Source of the DNA: Clavaria fumosa
Taxonomy: Eukaryota > Basidiomycota > Agaricomycetes > Agaricales > Clavariaceae
NCBI GenBank assembly: GCA_951802425.1
Contig: OX637794.1
Coordinates: 1,736,001-1,800,000 of the forward strand
Length of the DNA stretch: 64,000 nucleotides
Direction of reading: 5' to 3'
A model generated the notes under the pieces. The model saw nothing but the letters and a program-made list of their open reading frames with translations, had not been told where the DNA came from and ran no database searches. This document shows, one piece after another, positions 59,205 to 64,000 of the stretch. The position numbers and the translations under genes were made by a program. Every line of letters starts with the position of its first letter. Position 1 is the first letter of the stretch.

Positions 59205-60228
59205 TCAAGTCTTTATCAGCGCCTTTTTCTTCACGAGTTTGATCCCCAATGAAGGCCCTATTTTCGGCTTCTTCCTCACCTGCGTGGCGGACGAGATTAA
59301 AGCTTTCGTTGACTCGGGAAGCAAACTGTACAAGTCCGGTTCAGCGTCCCCAGCTCTGCGTTTGAGAGTAACCAGCGATGGTTCTGAGTTCGAACTTCCA
59401 GAAGAAGACGCCGTCGCATCTGAGGAGGAACCGGGCTGGGTCACCTTCGTGAACACTTCCCTGACCAACAGCTCATCCTCTTCCTCCTCCCGTTTCCGCT
59501 CACGGTCCTCTTCGATTTCCACCTCCCCCTGCTCTATTCGTGCGAGTAAATCCACGGAATGTCCGACCTTCTCGTTCCGCGCGTTCCGAGCCCTAATATC
59601 TTGTAGTGCATCCAGAATGTCCATTTCTCGCTTGGAATCTAAAGTGCGGTTCTCCAGCACCTTCATCGGATTGTTCTCCTCCTCCTCTAATTTTGCAAGC
59701 CTATCTTCCTCCTCGACTGCCTGTTCGTCCCTCCAAGGTTCAAAATTTCGAGAAGCTCCGTGCTCAGCAGCGTAATCAGTGTTCTTGGGATCAGTCTTGA
59801 AAGTGATCTCAGCAGAGCATAATGTGCTTAGCACTCGAGTGTCAAAAAAAGAACAGCTAATTTAGTTAGAGAACGGCTCACCATTTGATGTAGAAGCGAA
59901 ATATCTTGATGCCATAGTAGTCTTCTCCCTCAACGGTCTCTTTCCTAGCGTTGAACTTCTTTCCTTTGTAGATGTATTCACCGCAAGTATTACAACGCCT
60001 ATCATTAACAATGCTGCAATAAATAATATATCTCGCCACAAGTGCTGAAAACTTACATGGAGAAGGGTGCCATGAGACGAACTACCTGCTGCGAGTTCTT
60101 CGCGCCCTTCCTCCTTGGAATCAAAGAGGGGTCGAAGTCCGGCGGGAAATACTTATTGAGAACTGTACAGGCATGTGAACGACAGCGCTTGACAGCGTTC
60201 TGAACGACATACCTTTCCGTTCTGACAT
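59205..60228 (-). CDS. YJU2: Splicing factor YJU2/CWC16 (CCDC94)
   Basis: Step-I factor that stabilises branch-site docking in the spliceosome. A 16-nt-class first exon (MSERK, start 60228) splices to [20 protein letters not shown] and [16 protein letters not shown]. The zinc-ribbon exon follows ([39 protein letters not shown]), then [20 protein letters not shown], which is near-invariant in the family. The acidic coiled-coil region ([40 protein letters not shown]) leads to a C-terminus with basic [20 protein letters not shown], stop at 59205. Four Cys of the ribbon are present. It is divergent from the spliceosomal helicase DHX35 with 93 bp between starts. Confidence 0.93.
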
Positions 60229-60321
60229 AGTGTTGTTGAATTATAAGAGTAGACACCGAGGAGTGCAGTGCAGGTGGAAGTTTGGTTGTATTGTCCAACG
60301 CCTTCCGCTTTGTCATTCAAA

Positions 60322-63200
<2,879 letters not shown>

Positions 63201-63254
63201 ATACGTCAACTTATGTAATCAGCACTATATCTATCTTCTCCCGATTCTTCCGAG

Positions 63255-63845
63255 ATGGGAGCTGGCCAATCCAAGCCACCTGTACCGCAACAGGTCACCG
63301 GCGGTGAGACGCCAATAGAGGTGCTTAGGAGGACTTGCGCAACTCTACGTATCCGCTAACGATTTCCAAGTTCTCTCAAGGGCTCTTCAACGCCTTGGCT
63401 GGGAAGCTTGCTGAGGAACAGAACAGACTCGATCCCAGAGCGCTCCATCGAATAGAGGCTGGGTTACAGCAAACGGAGGATGACAAGGAGCATATACAAC
63501 GCGCGATTGAGGCCGCGCTTGAGGCGGAGAATCTGGGCGCGGAGCGGTCGATGGCGGGCGAGGGAGACGGAGGCATTGGGAACATCAAGAGCAGCGCGGT
63601 GCTTCTAGGCGACTTGCAGAGCATCCAAGTGGATAACTACAAGTGGAGAAAATTCCCTGAAGTCGACGGTAAAGCGAAAGCCGTGGTAACTTGCTACAGG
63701 TTTGTGTTCGCCTTTGTCCATATCGCCGTAACTCATTCTGGAGTGCAGATCCCATCCGACAGCCCCACTCAATTGCTGGCGCGAAGTTCGTGAATTCAAA
63801 GCATCCGTTTTACGGGCGGAGCTAGCGAGGATGCAAGAATTGTAG
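63255..63845 (+). CDS. MICOS subunit MIC19-like, N-myristoylation signal and CHCH end
   Basis: Inner-membrane peripheral protein of the MICOS complex that shapes crista junctions. Exon 1 (63255) encodes MGAGQSKPPVPQQVTGGE; Gly2 with Ser6 fits an N-myristoylation site as in MIC19/CHCHD3. Exon 2 gives ISKFSQGLFNALAGKLAEEQ, a coiled coil (IEAGLQQTEDDKEHIQRAIE; AALEAENLGAERSMAGEG) and KSSAVLLGDLQSIQ. A final intron splits the CHCH helix pair: VTCYR / SHPTAPLNCWREVREFKASV, ending MQEL at 63845. The two cysteines seen (CYR..., NCW) match the shortened fungal CHCH signature. Upstream, DHX35 ends only 54 bp away on the same strand. Confidence 0.82.
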
Positions 63846-64000
63846 GACCTCAAGTGGCCAATGTTACAATTTGCAAGATTATTGGAGCCTGGAGAATTGG
63901 AAGGCGATGAGTCCATGGCGCGCACGACGGGGCCTCCCTATAATCGTCACCTATCGGATAGCTAGGCTTCACTGTGCTGAACGCATTCCCAAATTATTGG

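Overview
The window is nuclear DNA from a filamentous basidiomycete, most likely an Agaricomycete. The signs are gene-dense single-copy housekeeping genes on both strands, many introns of about 45-65 nt with GT..AG borders, intergenic gaps often under 200 bp, a tyrosine-kinase-like (TKL) kinase of the mushroom type and a Ngaro-type tyrosine-recombinase retrotransposon. No bacterial features (operons, Shine-Dalgarno sites, CRISPR) are present. All gene models were spliced by eye from reading frames and splice signals.

Layout. 1-7.7 kb: 3' part of a DYRK kinase, a mitochondrial PDK-type kinase, proteasome ATPase RPT1 and V-ATPase subunit A (VMA1), the last two divergent. 7.8-13.5 kb: a TKL kinase with an MLKL-like helical N-terminus, an ING-PHD chromatin protein and kinetochore NUF2. 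13.7-24.4 kb: BLM/SGS1 RecQ helicase, DDX41 RNA helicase, a Nudix ADP-sugar pyrophosphatase and SDA1. 24.8-30.2 kb: a duplicated two-gene module, a four-TM protein of unknown function plus a calcineurin-like phosphoesterase, each present twice. 30.2-32.2 kb: no convincing gene. 32.2-43.9 kb: a CCDC9-like RGG protein, phosphoglycerate kinase, a PHD-JmjC (JHD1/KDM2) demethylase, a prenylated SKT5/CHS4 chitin synthase activator, a PITH protein and PNKP.

44.2-50.56 kb is one apparently complete Ngaro (DIRS-order) retrotransposon on the minus strand. It carries gag, RT/RNase H and tyrosine recombinase, bounded by split direct repeats in the order A1-ORFs-B1-A2-B2. Beside it lies a broken copy of a small agaricomycete protein family. 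51.4-63.8 kb: threonine aldolase, PEX6, GAR1, MIS14, splicing factor YJU2/CWC16, DEAH helicase DHX35 and MICOS subunit MIC19.

The cellular genes cover chromosome segregation (NUF2, MIS14), DNA repair (SGS1, PNKP), RNA processing (DDX41, GAR1, YJU2, DHX35, SDA1), protein turnover and organelles (RPT1, VMA1, PEX6, MIC19, PDK). They do not form one pathway. Many are divergent pairs sharing short promoters (PEX6/GAR1 65 bp, YJU2/DHX35 93 bp, RPT1/VMA1 155 bp, NUF2/SGS1 185 bp). The most unusual items are the duplicated TM/phosphoesterase module, the 8-nt microexon and HGN catalytic loop of the TKL kinase, and the intron-bearing tandem duplication in the Ngaro gag.
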